Positions 53,508-62,306 of a DNA stretch of 64,000 nt are shown piece after piece. The notes below the pieces were generated by a model. The model was not told where the DNA came from. It searched no databases and saw nothing but the letters and a program-made list of their open reading frames with translations. Origin of the DNA: DATKQD01 sp050695655 (GTDB taxonomy: Bacteria > Chloroflexota > JAJPGV01); the NCBI GenBank assembly GCA_050695655.1, contig JBOGTU010000005.1, forward strand, positions 21,053 through 85,052. The letters are read 5' to 3'. Within the stretch, counting starts at the first letter, position 1, and the number at the start of each line of letters is the position of its first letter. A program made the position numbers and the translations under genes.

Positions 53508-54947
53508 TCAGGCCACGGTGCGGAGGAGATCGAGGTTGGGCGTGGGGCGCGCCGTGAGCGGGTCGCGCGCGAGGTGGCGCTCCAGGGCGACGGCGGCGCC
53601 AAGCAGGAAGCGATCGGCGCCGGCGCGGGCGCAGAGCTGCAGAGAAAAGGGCGTGCCGTTCGGTGCGAGGCCGCAGGGTAGGGCAAGGCAGGGCTGGCCG
53701 GTAAGCGAGAGGTAATAGGTGGGGGCCAGCCAGGCGTAGTAGGTGGGCAGCTCGCGGCCGCCAACGCGCTGGGCAAAGCCCTGCTCGATGGGAAAGGGCG
53801 CCACGCCGACGGTGGGGCAGACGAGCAAGTCCACCTCCTCGAAGAGCGCTTCCAGCGTTCGATAGAGGCGCGTCGCGGCGACATGAGCCTGCGCCACGTC
53901 GGCCGCCGTCATGGCCAGGCCCTCCTCATAGTTGGCGACAACGTAGTGGCCCAGCTGGTCGCGCCGCCGCTCGTAGTGCTCGCCATACGCGGCCAGGAAA
54001 TTCTGAGCGCGAATCACGGCGAAGGCGCGATCCGCGGAGGAGAGGTCCAGCGAGGCCCAGTCGCACGAACGAACAACGCTCGCCAGTGGCTGGGCACGGG
54101 CGCGGAACGTCTCCCGTATGGGGGCATCCAGCGGGGCGCCGCCAAGGTCGTCCGACAGGGCGATGCGCAAGCGGCTGAGGTCCGCCTCGTCCTCACCGCT
54201 GCCGGACCACTGGCCGGCGCGGCCGGCCAGCGGGTCGCGACTGTCCGCGGACACAATGGCGCGCAGCAGCAGCCTGGCATCCTCGACGGATCGTGCCATG
54301 GGTCCCTGCACCGTGATCGGCGTCCAGCCCAGAGGCCGCCGCTCGCTTGGCACCAAGCCTGGCGACGGCCGGTAGCCCACCACGCCGCAGAAGGCCGCGG
54401 GTACACGCAGCGATCCGCCGGTGTCCGAACCCGTGCACAGTGGCAGCATGCCCGTGGCCAGCGCCACCGCCGACCCGCCGGACGACCCACCGCAGGTGAG
54501 CCGTGTGTCGAACGGGTTGCGCGTGGCGCCAAACACGGGGTTCACCGTGTTGGCGCCGGCGCCGAATTCGGGTGTATTGGTTTTGCCCAGCACGATGCCG
54601 CCGGCTTGCCGGACGGCGGCGACCAGCCGCTCGTCCCGAATGGGGACGTTCTCCGCGAAGATAGGCGAGCCGAAGGTGGTGCGTACGCCCGCCGTTTCCT
54701 GCAGGTCCTTGATGCCGATAGGCAAGCCGTGCAACGGGCCCAGCTCGTCCCCGGCCAGCACGGCACGCTCGGCCGCTTGTGCTTCGGCCCTCGCACGCTC
54801 CTCACACAGCGTGACGAGCGCGTTCACCGCCGGATTCACCGCGCCGATGCGCCCCAGGCAGCTCTCCAGCAGCTCGACCGGCGAGACCTCACGTGCGCCA
54901 ATGAGCCGCCGCGCCTCCACCGCGCTGAGGTCGCACAGCTCGTTCAT
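53508..54947 (-). CDS. amidase signature family enzyme
   Basis: Amidase of 479 aa, hydrolysing an amide with a Ser-cisSer-Lys triad. The Lys is in GLPIGIKDLQE, the cis-Ser in CGGSSGGSAVALA and the nucleophilic Ser in TGSDTGGSLRVPAAF. Could be a general amidase or a GatA paralog; no gatB or gatC is present, so the former is favoured. Preceded by a RidA-family gene 12 bp upstream, possibly cotranscribed. Confidence 0.94.
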   Translation of the reverse strand: MNELCDLSAVEARRLIGAREVSPVELLESCLGRIGAVNPAVNALVTLCEERARAEAQAAERAVLAGDELGPLHGLPIGIKDLQETAGVRTTFGSPIFAENVPIRDERLVAAVRQAGGIVLGKTNTPEFGAGANTVNPVFGATRNPFDTRLTCGGSSGGSAVALATGMLPLCTGSDTGGSLRVPAAFCGVVGYRPSPGLVPSERRPLGWTPITVQGPMARSVEDARLLLRAIVSADSRDPLAGRAGQWSGSGEDEADLSRLRIALSDDLGGAPLDAPIRETFRARAQPLASVVRSCDWASLDLSSADRAFAVIRAQNFLAAYGEHYERRRDQLGHYVVANYEEGLAMTAADVAQAHVAATRLYRTLEALFEEVDLLVCPTVGVAPFPIEQGFAQRVGGRELPTYYAWLAPTYYLSLTGQPCLALPCGLAPNGTPFSLQLCARAGADRFLLGAAVALERHLARDPLTARPTPNLDLLRTVA

Positions 54948-54959
54948 ACGTGTGTGCCT

Positions 54960-55343
54960 TCAGTGATCCAGGACGGCGATGCCTTCGATCTCTATGAGCG
55001 CGGCGGGCTCAGCCAGGGCCACGCACTGCACCAGGGTGCTGGCAGGTGGCGTGCCGGGCGGGAACAGCGCTGCACGGACTTCCCCCTGGGCCTGCTGGTA
55101 GCGCATGTCCGTGAGGTAGACCGTCACTTTCACGATGTCGCGCAGGCTGCCGCCGGCCTCACGCAGCACAGCGGCCAGCCGCTCCCAGGCGCGCTGCGCC
55201 TGCACACGAATGTCGGGCGAGAGGCTGCCATCCTCGTTGAAGCCGATGGCTCCCGCCAGGTAGATGGTGTTGCCAATTCTCCAGCCCAGGCTGTAGCGCT
55301 CCGGATCCTTGATGCCGGCCGGTTGGATGCGAAGTTTTTCCAT
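54960..55343 (-). CDS. RidA family protein
   Basis: Small trimeric enamine/imine deaminase-type protein (127 aa). The core YSLGWRIGNTIYLAGAIGFNEDG, SLRDIVKVTVYLTDM and PPASTLVQCVALAEPAALIEIEGIAV matches RidA/YjgF. In classical RidA an Arg sits in RxxV near the C-terminal strand; here the equivalent is PASTLVQCVAL, so the catalytic Arg seems absent and this may belong to an Rid subgroup lacking it. The start is ATG 55343; TAGAAT lies 10 nt upstream. Divergent from the formate dehydrogenase operon, with about 130 bp between. Confidence 0.85.
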   Translation of the reverse strand: MEKLRIQPAGIKDPERYSLGWRIGNTIYLAGAIGFNEDGSLSPDIRVQAQRAWERLAAVLREAGGSLRDIVKVTVYLTDMRYQQAQGEVRAALFPPGTPPASTLVQCVALAEPAALIEIEGIAVLDH

Positions 55344-55440
55344 AGTGCCGGCAATTCTAGGCCCCCGAACGCCACCCACTCTGGAATGAGAGCCAGCCCG
55401 TCATTACGCATCGCTACTATGAAAGCCACCGTTTTGCACT

Positions 55441-55469
55441 TTGACGTAATGGCTCGCCTTGGCTAGCAT
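55441..55469 (+). promoter_or_regulatory. promoter of formate dehydrogenase operon, leaderless
   Basis: TTGACG (55441-55446), 17-nt spacer, TAGCAT (55464-55469). The ATG at 55476 is 6 nt after the -10, so transcription should begin at the start codon. Confidence 0.6.
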
Positions 55470-55475
55470 CCCAAT

Positions 55476-57425
55476 ATGCCAGAGTCAGCCCAACGGCAGA
55501 ATCACAGATTGACGCAGCCCCTCATTCGCCGCGACGGGCGGCTGGTGGAGGCGGGGTGGGACGAGGCCCTGAACATCGTCGCGGAGCGGTTCACCCGGCT
55601 GAAGGCCGATCATGGAACCAATGCCTTTGGCTGCTACAGCTGCTCCAAGGCGACCAATGAGCTGAACTTCCTCGCCGGAAAGTTCACTCGGGCCGTCATG
55701 GGCAACAACAACGTCGACAGTTGTAACCGTACCTGACACGCTCCCAGCGTCTCCGGTCTGGGGGCAGTATTCGGCAGCGGGGGCGGCACGGGGTCCTACA
55801 CAGATCTCGAAAACACTCAGCTCATCATCCTGTGGGGCTCAAATGCACGTGAGACCCACCCGGTCATGTTCCTGCACATGCTGCGCGGCATCAAGAACGG
55901 CGCGAAGTTGGTCGTCATTGATCCGCGCCGCACCCTCTCGGCCGAAGCTGCCCACGTGCACCTGCCGATCAAAGTCGGCGCCGACATTGCGCTGGCCAAC
56001 GCGGTCGGCCACGTGATCCTTGAGGAGGGTCTGGAGCGGCGCGAGTTCATTGAACGCGCCACCGTGGAGTTCGATGCCTACCGGCGCACGGTAGAGCCAT
56101 ACACCCCGGAATACGCCGAGCCCTTGACGGGCATCGCCGCCACTCAGATTCGGGCGCTGGCCCGGCTGTACGCGACCTCCAGCAGCGCCATGCTGTGCTG
56201 GACCCTGGGCATCACCGAGCACCACAACGCGACGGACAACGTGTTCGCCCTGGTCAACCTGGCCCTGCTGACCGGCCACGTTGGCCGGCCAGGCTCCGGC
56301 CTGGCGCCGCTGCGCGGGCAGAACAACGTGCAGGGCGGTGGAGACATGGGCGCCATTCCGGACCGGCTGTGCGGCTTCCAACACATTGGCGACGATCTGC
56401 GCCGCAAGCGCTTTGAGGACGCGTGGGGTGTGGCCATTCAGCCCACGCCTGGCATGCACCAGACAGCCATGATGCACGCCATGGAACGCGGCGAACTGCG
56501 AGGCATGCTGGTCATCGGCGAGAACCCCGTCCAGTCGGACGCGGATGCGCATCGCGTCCACCGCCTGTTCGCTGACCTGGACGTGCTGGTCGTACAGGAC
56601 ATCACCATGACCGCCACGGCCGAGCTGGCCGATGTGGTGCTGCCGGGCAGCTCGTCCTGGATCGAGAGCAACGGCACCTTCACCAACAGCGAGCGGCGCG
56701 TCCAGCTTGGCCGCAAGCTGCTGGACCCACCCGGCAATGCTCGGGACGATTGCGACATCCTGCAGGACCTCGCACGCCGCATGGGCCACAACTGGAGCTA
56801 CGGCTCGTCCGAGGAAGTGTGGGACGAAGTGCGATCCCTGGCGCCGCACATGTTCGGTGGCATGACCTACCGCCGCTTGCAGGAGCACGCCGGGTTGCAG
56901 TGGCCCTGCCCCGATGAGTCACATCTCGGCAGCCCCGTGCTCCACACGCGCTTATGGGAGCCGGTGGTGGAGCCCAAGATCGCCTTCCGGCCAACGGAGT
57001 ACGCTCCCGTGGCCGAGCCGGTAGATGACGCCTACCCCTTCGTGCTCACCACTGGCCGGCGGTTGGAGTTCTTCAACACCGGCATGCAGACGCGCTTCTA
57101 CCCCTCAGCTCGCCGCCAGGAAGAGGTGGTCCAAATCCATCCCGCGGACGCCGCCGAGTACGGCATCCATGAAGGCGACCTGGTTCGCGTCAGCTCCCGC
57201 CGCGGCGAAGTGACGCTTCGGGCTCGCATCGATTCGGCGGTGTCGCAAGGCCTGCTGTTCATGACGCTGCACTTCCCGGATCAAACGCCCACGAATTTCC
57301 TGACCATCGAAGCGACCGATCCAGCCTCGGGCACCGCCGAGTTCAAGGCGACCGCCGTGGCCCTCACGCTGGTCAGCCACGAGAGCACCGCCGCGGAAGG
57401 GCTGGTCGCCCACGCCAATGCTTGA
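55476..57425 (+). CDS. fdhA: formate dehydrogenase catalytic (Mo/W-bis-MGD) half, selenocysteine-containing
   Basis: Molybdopterin domain of an NAD-linked formate dehydrogenase, 649 aa including one in-frame TGA (55734-55736, codon 87). Context NNVDSCNRT-U-HAPSVSGLG matches the active-site Sec-His of known enzymes, so TGA is read as selenocysteine. Translation continues with GSNARETHPVMFLHMLRG, LPGSSSWIESNGTFTNSERRVQLG and the C-terminal LTTGRRLEFFNTG. The usual N-terminal 4Fe-4S domain is missing: the protein starts at RLTQPLIRRDGRLVEAGWDEAL, the point that normally follows it. That missing half is encoded at 59119-59952. The next gene overlaps by 8 nt. Confidence 0.93.
55734..55772 (+). promoter_or_regulatory. 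bacterial SECIS element (selenocysteine insertion)
   Basis: Directly after the UGA, the RNA can form CUCC-GGUCU-GGGG at 55751-55763. The GGUCU apical loop (55755-55759) lies 18 nt after the UGA, the same spacing and loop sequence as in E. coli fdhF. Supports SelB-dependent readthrough. Confidence 0.8.
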
Positions 57426-57918
57426 CCGTTCGGAGGTCCGGCGCCGCCGGCAAATGGTTGGCGAAGCTCCTAGGCCCGGCTCAACGGCAACCGCTGCCGA
57501 ACGCGAGGTCGTGGATGCCGCGCTGAGCGGATCGTTTGCAGCCTTCGAGCGCAGCCAGTTGCTGCCCCTGCTGCTGGAGCTGCAGGCGCGACTGGGCCGG
57601 CTCACCAAGGGCGGGCTCGGCTATGCCGCGGAGCGGATCGGCCTGCCCTTCTCCGACGTTTATGGCGTGGCCAGCTTCTACGCCTTGCTGAATACCACGG
57701 ATGGCTCGCCCAAAGCTATCCGGCTGTGCGGCAGCGTTCCCTGCTTACTGGCGGGCGCTCGGAAAATCGCGGAGGCCCTCGAGCTGGTCCCGAACGCCTC
57801 GTGGCAGTGGTTCCCCTGCCTGGGGCAGTGCGACCGCGCACCGGCCGCACTGGTGGGCGAGGACGCCGTGCACAACCTGACACCCGAACGCCTGGCCGAG
57901 CTCGCCGTGGCGTCATAG
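57418..57918 (+). CDS. NAD-dependent formate dehydrogenase gamma subunit (NuoE/FdsG-like)
   Basis: Thioredoxin-fold 2Fe-2S protein (166 aa) like NuoE, HoxE and FdsG. The helical N-terminal domain (VVDAALSGSFAAFERSQLLPLLLELQ) is followed by VYGVASFYALLN. Cluster ligands are C104 and C109 (RLCGSVPC) and C134 and C138 (PCLGQCDRAP). Passes electrons to the NuoF-like flavin/NAD subunit. Starts 8 nt inside the end of the catalytic gene. Confidence 0.92.
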   Translation: MLDRSEVRRRRQMVGEAPRPGSTATAAEREVVDAALSGSFAAFERSQLLPLLLELQARLGRLTKGGLGYAAERIGLPFSDVYGVASFYALLNTTDGSPKAIRLCGSVPCLLAGARKIAEALELVPNASWQWFPCLGQCDRAPAALVGEDAVHNLTPERLAELAVAS

Positions 57919-57919
57919 C

Positions 57920-59119
57920 ATGCCTCCCGTCAACTTTCTGCTCGCCCGCTGTGGCCACGCAGATCCGGAACGCCTGGCCGCTTATCAAAACTCGGGTGGC
58001 CTGGCCGCCCTGGAAAAGGCGCACCAGCTGGGGCCGCGCCGGGTGATCGAGGAGCTGGAGACGTCCGGCCTGGTAGGACGCGGTGGAGCAGCCTTTCCGT
58101 GTGGTCGCAAGTGGGCCGCGGTGGCCGCTGCGGATGCGCCAAGCAAGTACGTCATCTGCAACGCGGATGAGAGTGAGCCGGGTACGTTCAAAGACCGCAA
58201 GCTCATGGAAGAGGACCCCTTCGCCGTCCTGGAGGCGCTGCTCATCGCCGGTTTTGCCGTGGGCGCCTCACGCGGTTACATCTACGTCAGGGGTGAGTAC
58301 GCGCTCGCGGCGCGCCGCCTGCAAAACGCCCTCGACCAGCTCCGACAGGGCGGGTACCTTGGCCAGTTCGAAGTGGAGTTGCGGCGTGGTGGTGGCGCTT
58401 ATGTTTGCGGCGAGGAAACGGCCCTTATGAACTCGATCGAGGGCCGCCGGGGCGAGCCTCGATCGAAGCCGCCGTTCCCCACGGAGCGCGGGCTCTTCGC
58501 TGCGCCCACGCTCATGAACAACGTCGAGACGCTGGTGAATGTGCCCCTCATTGTCGACCGTGGTGGGGAGTGGTACAAATCCATCGGGACGCCGGGGCTG
58601 GTGGGGCCCAAGCTGTTCTGCCTCAGCGGCCACGTCCGCCGGCCCGGCGTGTATGAGGTTGCGGGCGGCACACCGCTGCGCGAGTTGCTGGAAGAGCACG
58701 CCGGGGGCGTGGCCGGCCGGAACTTTCAGGCGGTGCTCATGGGCGGCGCCGCCGGGACGTACCTGTTGCCCGACAAGTTCGATGTGGCGCTGGACTACCC
58801 TGCGCTGCGGGCCGTAGGCGCCAGCATCGGTTCGGGCAGCGTGATCGCTTTCAACGAAAGTGTGGACATGTGGGCCATGGTGACAAGCTTCGCTGAGTTC
58901 TTTGCCGAGGAATCGTGCGGGCAGTGCGTGCCCTGCCGCCTGGGGACCCACCGGCAGGTGGAGCTGCTGCACCGGCTCGCCAGCCAGCCAGCCGAAGCCG
59001 GCCTGCTGCGGGACCTGGGTGAAGGTATGCAGGCAGCATCTATCTGTGGCCTGGGCCAAACCGCCGCGACCCAGGTCATCAGCGCCCTCGAAACGTTCTC
59101 ACTGCCGGGGCGTTCCTGA
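57920..59119 (+). CDS. NAD-dependent formate dehydrogenase beta subunit (NuoF/FdsB-like)
   Basis: FMN- and NAD-binding 4Fe-4S subunit (399 aa) like NuoF. GRGGAAFPCGRKW is the FMN/NADH site. Other blocks are CNADESEPGTFKDR, EETALMNSIEGRRGEPRSKPPFP, NNVETLVNVP and the 4Fe-4S ESCGQCVPCRLGT (C333, C336, C339). Start lies 2 nt after the NuoE stop; stop overlaps the next ATG (TGATG). Makes the operon an NAD-reducing (or CO2-reducing) system. Confidence 0.95.
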   Translation: MPPVNFLLARCGHADPERLAAYQNSGGLAALEKAHQLGPRRVIEELETSGLVGRGGAAFPCGRKWAAVAAADAPSKYVICNADESEPGTFKDRKLMEEDPFAVLEALLIAGFAVGASRGYIYVRGEYALAARRLQNALDQLRQGGYLGQFEVELRRGGGAYVCGEETALMNSIEGRRGEPRSKPPFPTERGLFAAPTLMNNVETLVNVPLIVDRGGEWYKSIGTPGLVGPKLFCLSGHVRRPGVYEVAGGTPLRELLEEHAGGVAGRNFQAVLMGGAAGTYLLPDKFDVALDYPALRAVGASIGSGSVIAFNESVDMWAMVTSFAEFFAEESCGQCVPCRLGTHRQVELLHRLASQPAEAGLLRDLGEGMQAASICGLGQTAATQVISALETFSLPGRS

Positions 59120-59952
59120 TGGCCGACTCGATCGCCCTTACAGTGGATGGTCAGGAAGTCGCGGTCGCACCCGGGGCCACCCTGCTGGCCGCCATCGCCG
59201 CGGCCGGCAAGACCACGCCGACGCTGTGCTACGACGAGGTGATGACGCCGGTCAACGTCTGCCGTGTGTGCGTGGTGGAGTTGCAAGGGGCGCGTGCGCT
59301 TGTTCCGGCCTGCTCGCGCAAGGTGGAGCCGGGCATGCAAGTGCTCACCGATTCGCCCCGCGTTCGCCAGGCGCGGCGTGTGGTGCTGGAGCTGCTGCAA
59401 TCGGCTGTGGACACGTCGACGGCCAGCTCGCTTCAGGAATTCGCCGCCCAGTACGATGCTCGACCGGATCGCTTCGGCGCCGTGGAGCCGGCCGCCGAGC
59501 CGGTGCGCGCGGATGACAACGACCTCTACGTGCGCGACTACGCCAAGTGCATCCTGTGCTACAAGTGCGTGCAGGCCTGTGGCGTCGAAGCGCAGTTCAC
59601 CTTCGCCATTAGCGTCGCCGGGCGTGGCCTTGAGGCCCACATCGACACCGGCGCCGACGTGCCGCTGCCGGAAAGCCCCTGCGTGTATTGCGGCAACTGC
59701 GTGGCCGTGTGCCCAACCGGCGCGCTGATGGGCCGCAAGGAATGGGACTTGCGGCAAGCCGGCGCATGGCGGCCGGAGACGCACACCGTCAACGAGACGA
59801 TCTGCCCCTACTGCGGAGTTGGTTGCGGGCTGCGCGTGGCGGCCCAGGATGGGCGCGTGGTGAAAGTGGAATCGCCACGCGGCCATCCCGTGACCCGCGG
59901 CTTTTTGTGCGTCAAAGGCCGCTTCGGCTATGAGTTCGTCGCCGACCACTGA
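59119..59952 (+). CDS. formate dehydrogenase iron-sulfur half (N-terminal FdsA/NuoG-like part)
   Basis: A 277-aa ferredoxin-type chain. 2Fe-2S ligands C37, C48, C51, C65; two 4Fe-4S sites C144/C147/C150/C154 (CILCYKCVQACG) and C188/C191/C194/C198 (CVYCGNCVAVCP); then CPYCGVGCGL with C229, C232, C236 and C264, the 4Fe-4S normally at the start of the molybdoenzyme domain. It ends in CVKGRFGYEFVADH exactly where FdhA ordinarily continues into the catalytic domain, which is encoded 3.6 kb upstream. The HxxxCxxC cluster of NuoG is not evident. Overlaps fdhD by 23 nt. Confidence 0.9.
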   Translation: MADSIALTVDGQEVAVAPGATLLAAIAAAGKTTPTLCYDEVMTPVNVCRVCVVELQGARALVPACSRKVEPGMQVLTDSPRVRQARRVVLELLQSAVDTSTASSLQEFAAQYDARPDRFGAVEPAAEPVRADDNDLYVRDYAKCILCYKCVQACGVEAQFTFAISVAGRGLEAHIDTGADVPLPESPCVYCGNCVAVCPTGALMGRKEWDLRQAGAWRPETHTVNETICPYCGVGCGLRVAAQDGRVVKVESPRGHPVTRGFLCVKGRFGYEFVADH

Positions 59953-60814
59953 CGATTTCAGCCCGGCCACGCGGCGGGGCATCCCAACCCGGCGCTGGGT
60001 GGGGGTCCAGGAATCGCTCGGCCCCGATACGGTCATTGCCGAGGAGCCTCTGCAGATACTGCTCAACGGCCAGCCGCTCACTGTCGTCATGCGCACGCCG
60101 GGCCAGGACGTGGAACTGGCGCTGGGCCTGCTGCACAACGAAGGGTTCGTGACATCGCGCGACGAGCTCGCGTCTCTCGCATTGCCCGCGGGCCTGTCTG
60201 CGCCGGCCGGAGTGCGGACCGAGGTGCTGGTCTTTGAGGAGAACGTGGTGGACGTCCGCCTGGCGCGGCCTCTCCAGCTGGCGGACGCCGGCTGGCAGCG
60301 GCACCTGCTCAGCGCCTCGGGCTGCGGCGTGTGTGGCGCGGCCACTCTTGAGGCGCTGGAGAAGAGCTGGCCTGCTGTCAAGATGGGCCAGGCCGTTGCA
60401 ACGGATGTGCTCTATCGCTTGCCTGGCATTCTGCGGGAAAGGCAGTCCCTCTTTGATGTCACCGGCGGCGTACATGCCGCCGGCCTGTTTACGCTGACTG
60501 GACAGCTCATCTGGCTGGCCGAAGATGTCGGCCGGCACAACGCCGTGGACAAGCTCGTGGGGCGAGCACTTTTGGAGCGTCGCTTGCCGATGGCGGATCA
60601 GGTGCTCGTGCTCAGCGGGCGAGCTGGCTTCGAGCTGGTGCAGAAGGCGGCGGCGGCCGGAATTCCAATTGTCGCCTCTGTTTCGGCACCCTCGTCGCTG
60701 GCCGTGCAGACAGCGCAACACTTCGGCATCACGCTCGTGGCCTTCCTGCGGCAGGACCGGATGAACGTGTACACGGCGCCGGAACGCATCGGGCGTCACG
60801 GCCAAACCGCCTGA
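59930..60814 (+). CDS. fdhD: formate dehydrogenase accessory sulfurtransferase FdhD
   Basis: Sulfurates the molybdenum cofactor of formate dehydrogenase (294 aa), receiving sulfur from cysteine desulfurase. The functional CxxC is C132/C135 in SASGCGVCGAAT. Other blocks: EEPLQILLNGQPLTVVMRTPGQDVELALGLLHNEG, DVTGGVHAAGLF, EDVGRHNAVDKLVG and VSAPSSLAVQTA. Last gene of the operon; its presence supports an active enzyme. Confidence 0.96.
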   Translation: MSSSPTTDDFSPATRRGIPTRRWVGVQESLGPDTVIAEEPLQILLNGQPLTVVMRTPGQDVELALGLLHNEGFVTSRDELASLALPAGLSAPAGVRTEVLVFEENVVDVRLARPLQLADAGWQRHLLSASGCGVCGAATLEALEKSWPAVKMGQAVATDVLYRLPGILRERQSLFDVTGGVHAAGLFTLTGQLIWLAEDVGRHNAVDKLVGRALLERRLPMADQVLVLSGRAGFELVQKAAAAGIPIVASVSAPSSLAVQTAQHFGITLVAFLRQDRMNVYTAPERIGRHGQTA

Positions 60815-60862
60815 GCGGCAGGGCCAGTCGGCCGGCCCTCCTGCTTGGGGTCGAGACATCAG

Positions 60863-60868
60863 TACCCT
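60863..60868 (+). promoter_or_regulatory. -10-like TACCCT before hemY
   Basis: TACCCT ends 7 nt before the GTG at 60876; no ribosome binding site. Leaderless signature. Confidence 0.35.
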
Positions 60869-60875
60869 TGGACAC

Positions 60876-62306
60876 GTGAAGCACATCGTGGTGGTCGGCG
60901 GCGGCGTGAGCGGACTGGCGGCGGCGTACCGATTGCGGGGTGTGGCCAGGGTCACGCTGGTGGAGGCAGGCGATCGCCTGGGTGGAGTGATCCGCACCGA
61001 GCGGCGCGCTGGCTACGTGATGGAAGGCGGGCCCGACTCCTTTCTCACCAAGCTGGGCATCGTGGAGTTGTGCCGCGAGCTGGGGCTGGGTGAGGAGCTC
61101 ATCCCCACCAATCGCGAGCATCCGCGCAGCTTTGTTGTACGCGGGCAACAGTTGCACCCGCCCACCGGCTTCTACTTGCTGGCCCCAACATCGTTGCGGG
61201 CGCTGTGGCGCTCGCCACTGCTGTCGCTCGGCGGTAAGCTGCGCGCCGGGTTGGACCTGCTGCTGCCCCGCCCAGCGCCCCAGCGCGAGGATGAGACGCT
61301 GGCCAGCTTCGTCCGCCGCCGCTTTGGGCGGGAGATGCTGGCGCGGGTGGCCCAGCCGCTCGCGGGGGGCATTTACACCGCGGATCCTGAGCATCTGAGC
61401 CTGGCTGCCACGCAGCCCCAATTTCTGGACATGGAGCGCGAGTTTCGCAGTGTGATTCGGGCGCTGCGCCGCCGCCAGGCCAAGCCGGTGAGCGGTGCCC
61501 GCTACACGCGCTTTCTCACGCTCCGCAGCGGGATGCAGGCGCTGACCGATCGACTGGCCGGCGAGCTGAACGATGCCGCGGGGGTTCGCCTGAACGCGCC
61601 CGTAAGCGCGGTTCGGACGCATAGTGGCGGCTGGGAGGTGGAGCTCGCTGGCGGCGAGCGCCTCGCGGCCGACGGCGTGTGCCTGTGTGTGCCGGCGCAC
61701 GCGGCATCGCGGCTGCTGGCGCCGGGATCCGCCAGGACGGCCGGCAGCTCCGCCAGCGAGCAGCCTGACATGGCACCAGCCGGCCTGCTGGACGAGATTC
61801 CGTACTCTTCATCGGCCACCATCAATCTCGGCTTCCGGCGCACGCAAGTGCGACACGCGCTCAATGGCATGGGGTTGGTGATCCCGGACATCGAGCGGCG
61901 GTCCATCATTGCCTGCACATTCAGCAGCGTGAAGTTCGCCGGGCGGGCGCCCGAGGAGCGGGTGCTCCTGCGCGCGTTTGCCGGCGGCGAGCTGGCGCGT
62001 GGCCGCTACGCGGCTTCCGATGCCGAGTTGGTGGCCGGCACCTTGAAGGACCTGGACGACCTGCTGGGCCTTGATGGCGAACCCGAGGTGTGCTGGGTAA
62101 ACCGCTGCCCGGAGAGCATGCCGCGGTACCAGTTGGGGCACCTGGCGCGGCTCGGCGAGTTGGAGGCCGCGCTGCAGCGGCTGCCCGGGCTGGCGCTGGC
62201 GGGCAACGGTTACCGGGGTGTGGGTGTGCCGGACTGTGTGGCCAGCGGCTTTGCCGCGGCAGACCGCCTACTTGCGGCGGCGGGCGAGCTCAGCGTACAG
62301 CTCTGA
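60876..62306 (+). CDS. hemY: protoporphyrinogen/coproporphyrinogen oxidase
   Basis: FAD-dependent heme synthesis enzyme (476 aa). FAD motif VVVGGGVSGLAAAYRL at residues 5-20, then VIRTERRAGYVMEGGPDSF, a signature of the family. The distal FAD site is LALAGNGYRGVGVPDCVASG near the C-terminus. The sequence alone does not say whether it makes coproporphyrin III or protoporphyrin IX. Its last 39 nt overlap the convergent hisIE gene. No other heme genes are nearby. Confidence 0.94.
   Translation: MKHIVVVGGGVSGLAAAYRLRGVARVTLVEAGDRLGGVIRTERRAGYVMEGGPDSFLTKLGIVELCRELGLGEELIPTNREHPRSFVVRGQQLHPPTGFYLLAPTSLRALWRSPLLSLGGKLRAGLDLLLPRPAPQREDETLASFVRRRFGREMLARVAQPLAGGIYTADPEHLSLAATQPQFLDMEREFRSVIRALRRRQAKPVSGARYTRFLTLRSGMQALTDRLAGELNDAAGVRLNAPVSAVRTHSGGWEVELAGGERLAADGVCLCVPAHAASRLLAPGSARTAGSSASEQPDMAPAGLLDEIPYSSSATINLGFRRTQVRHALNGMGLVIPDIERRSIIACTFSSVKFAGRAPEERVLLRAFAGGELARGRYAASDAELVAGTLKDLDDLLGLDGEPEVCWVNRCPESMPRYQLGHLARLGELEAALQRLPGLALAGNGYRGVGVPDCVASGFAAADRLLAAAGELSVQL

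Noticed and set aside
55866..57425. Separate 519-aa molybdopterin oxidoreductase starting at internal ATG
   Set aside because: Coding similarity continues upstream in frame through the TGA, which is selenocysteine; the ATG is an internal Met.
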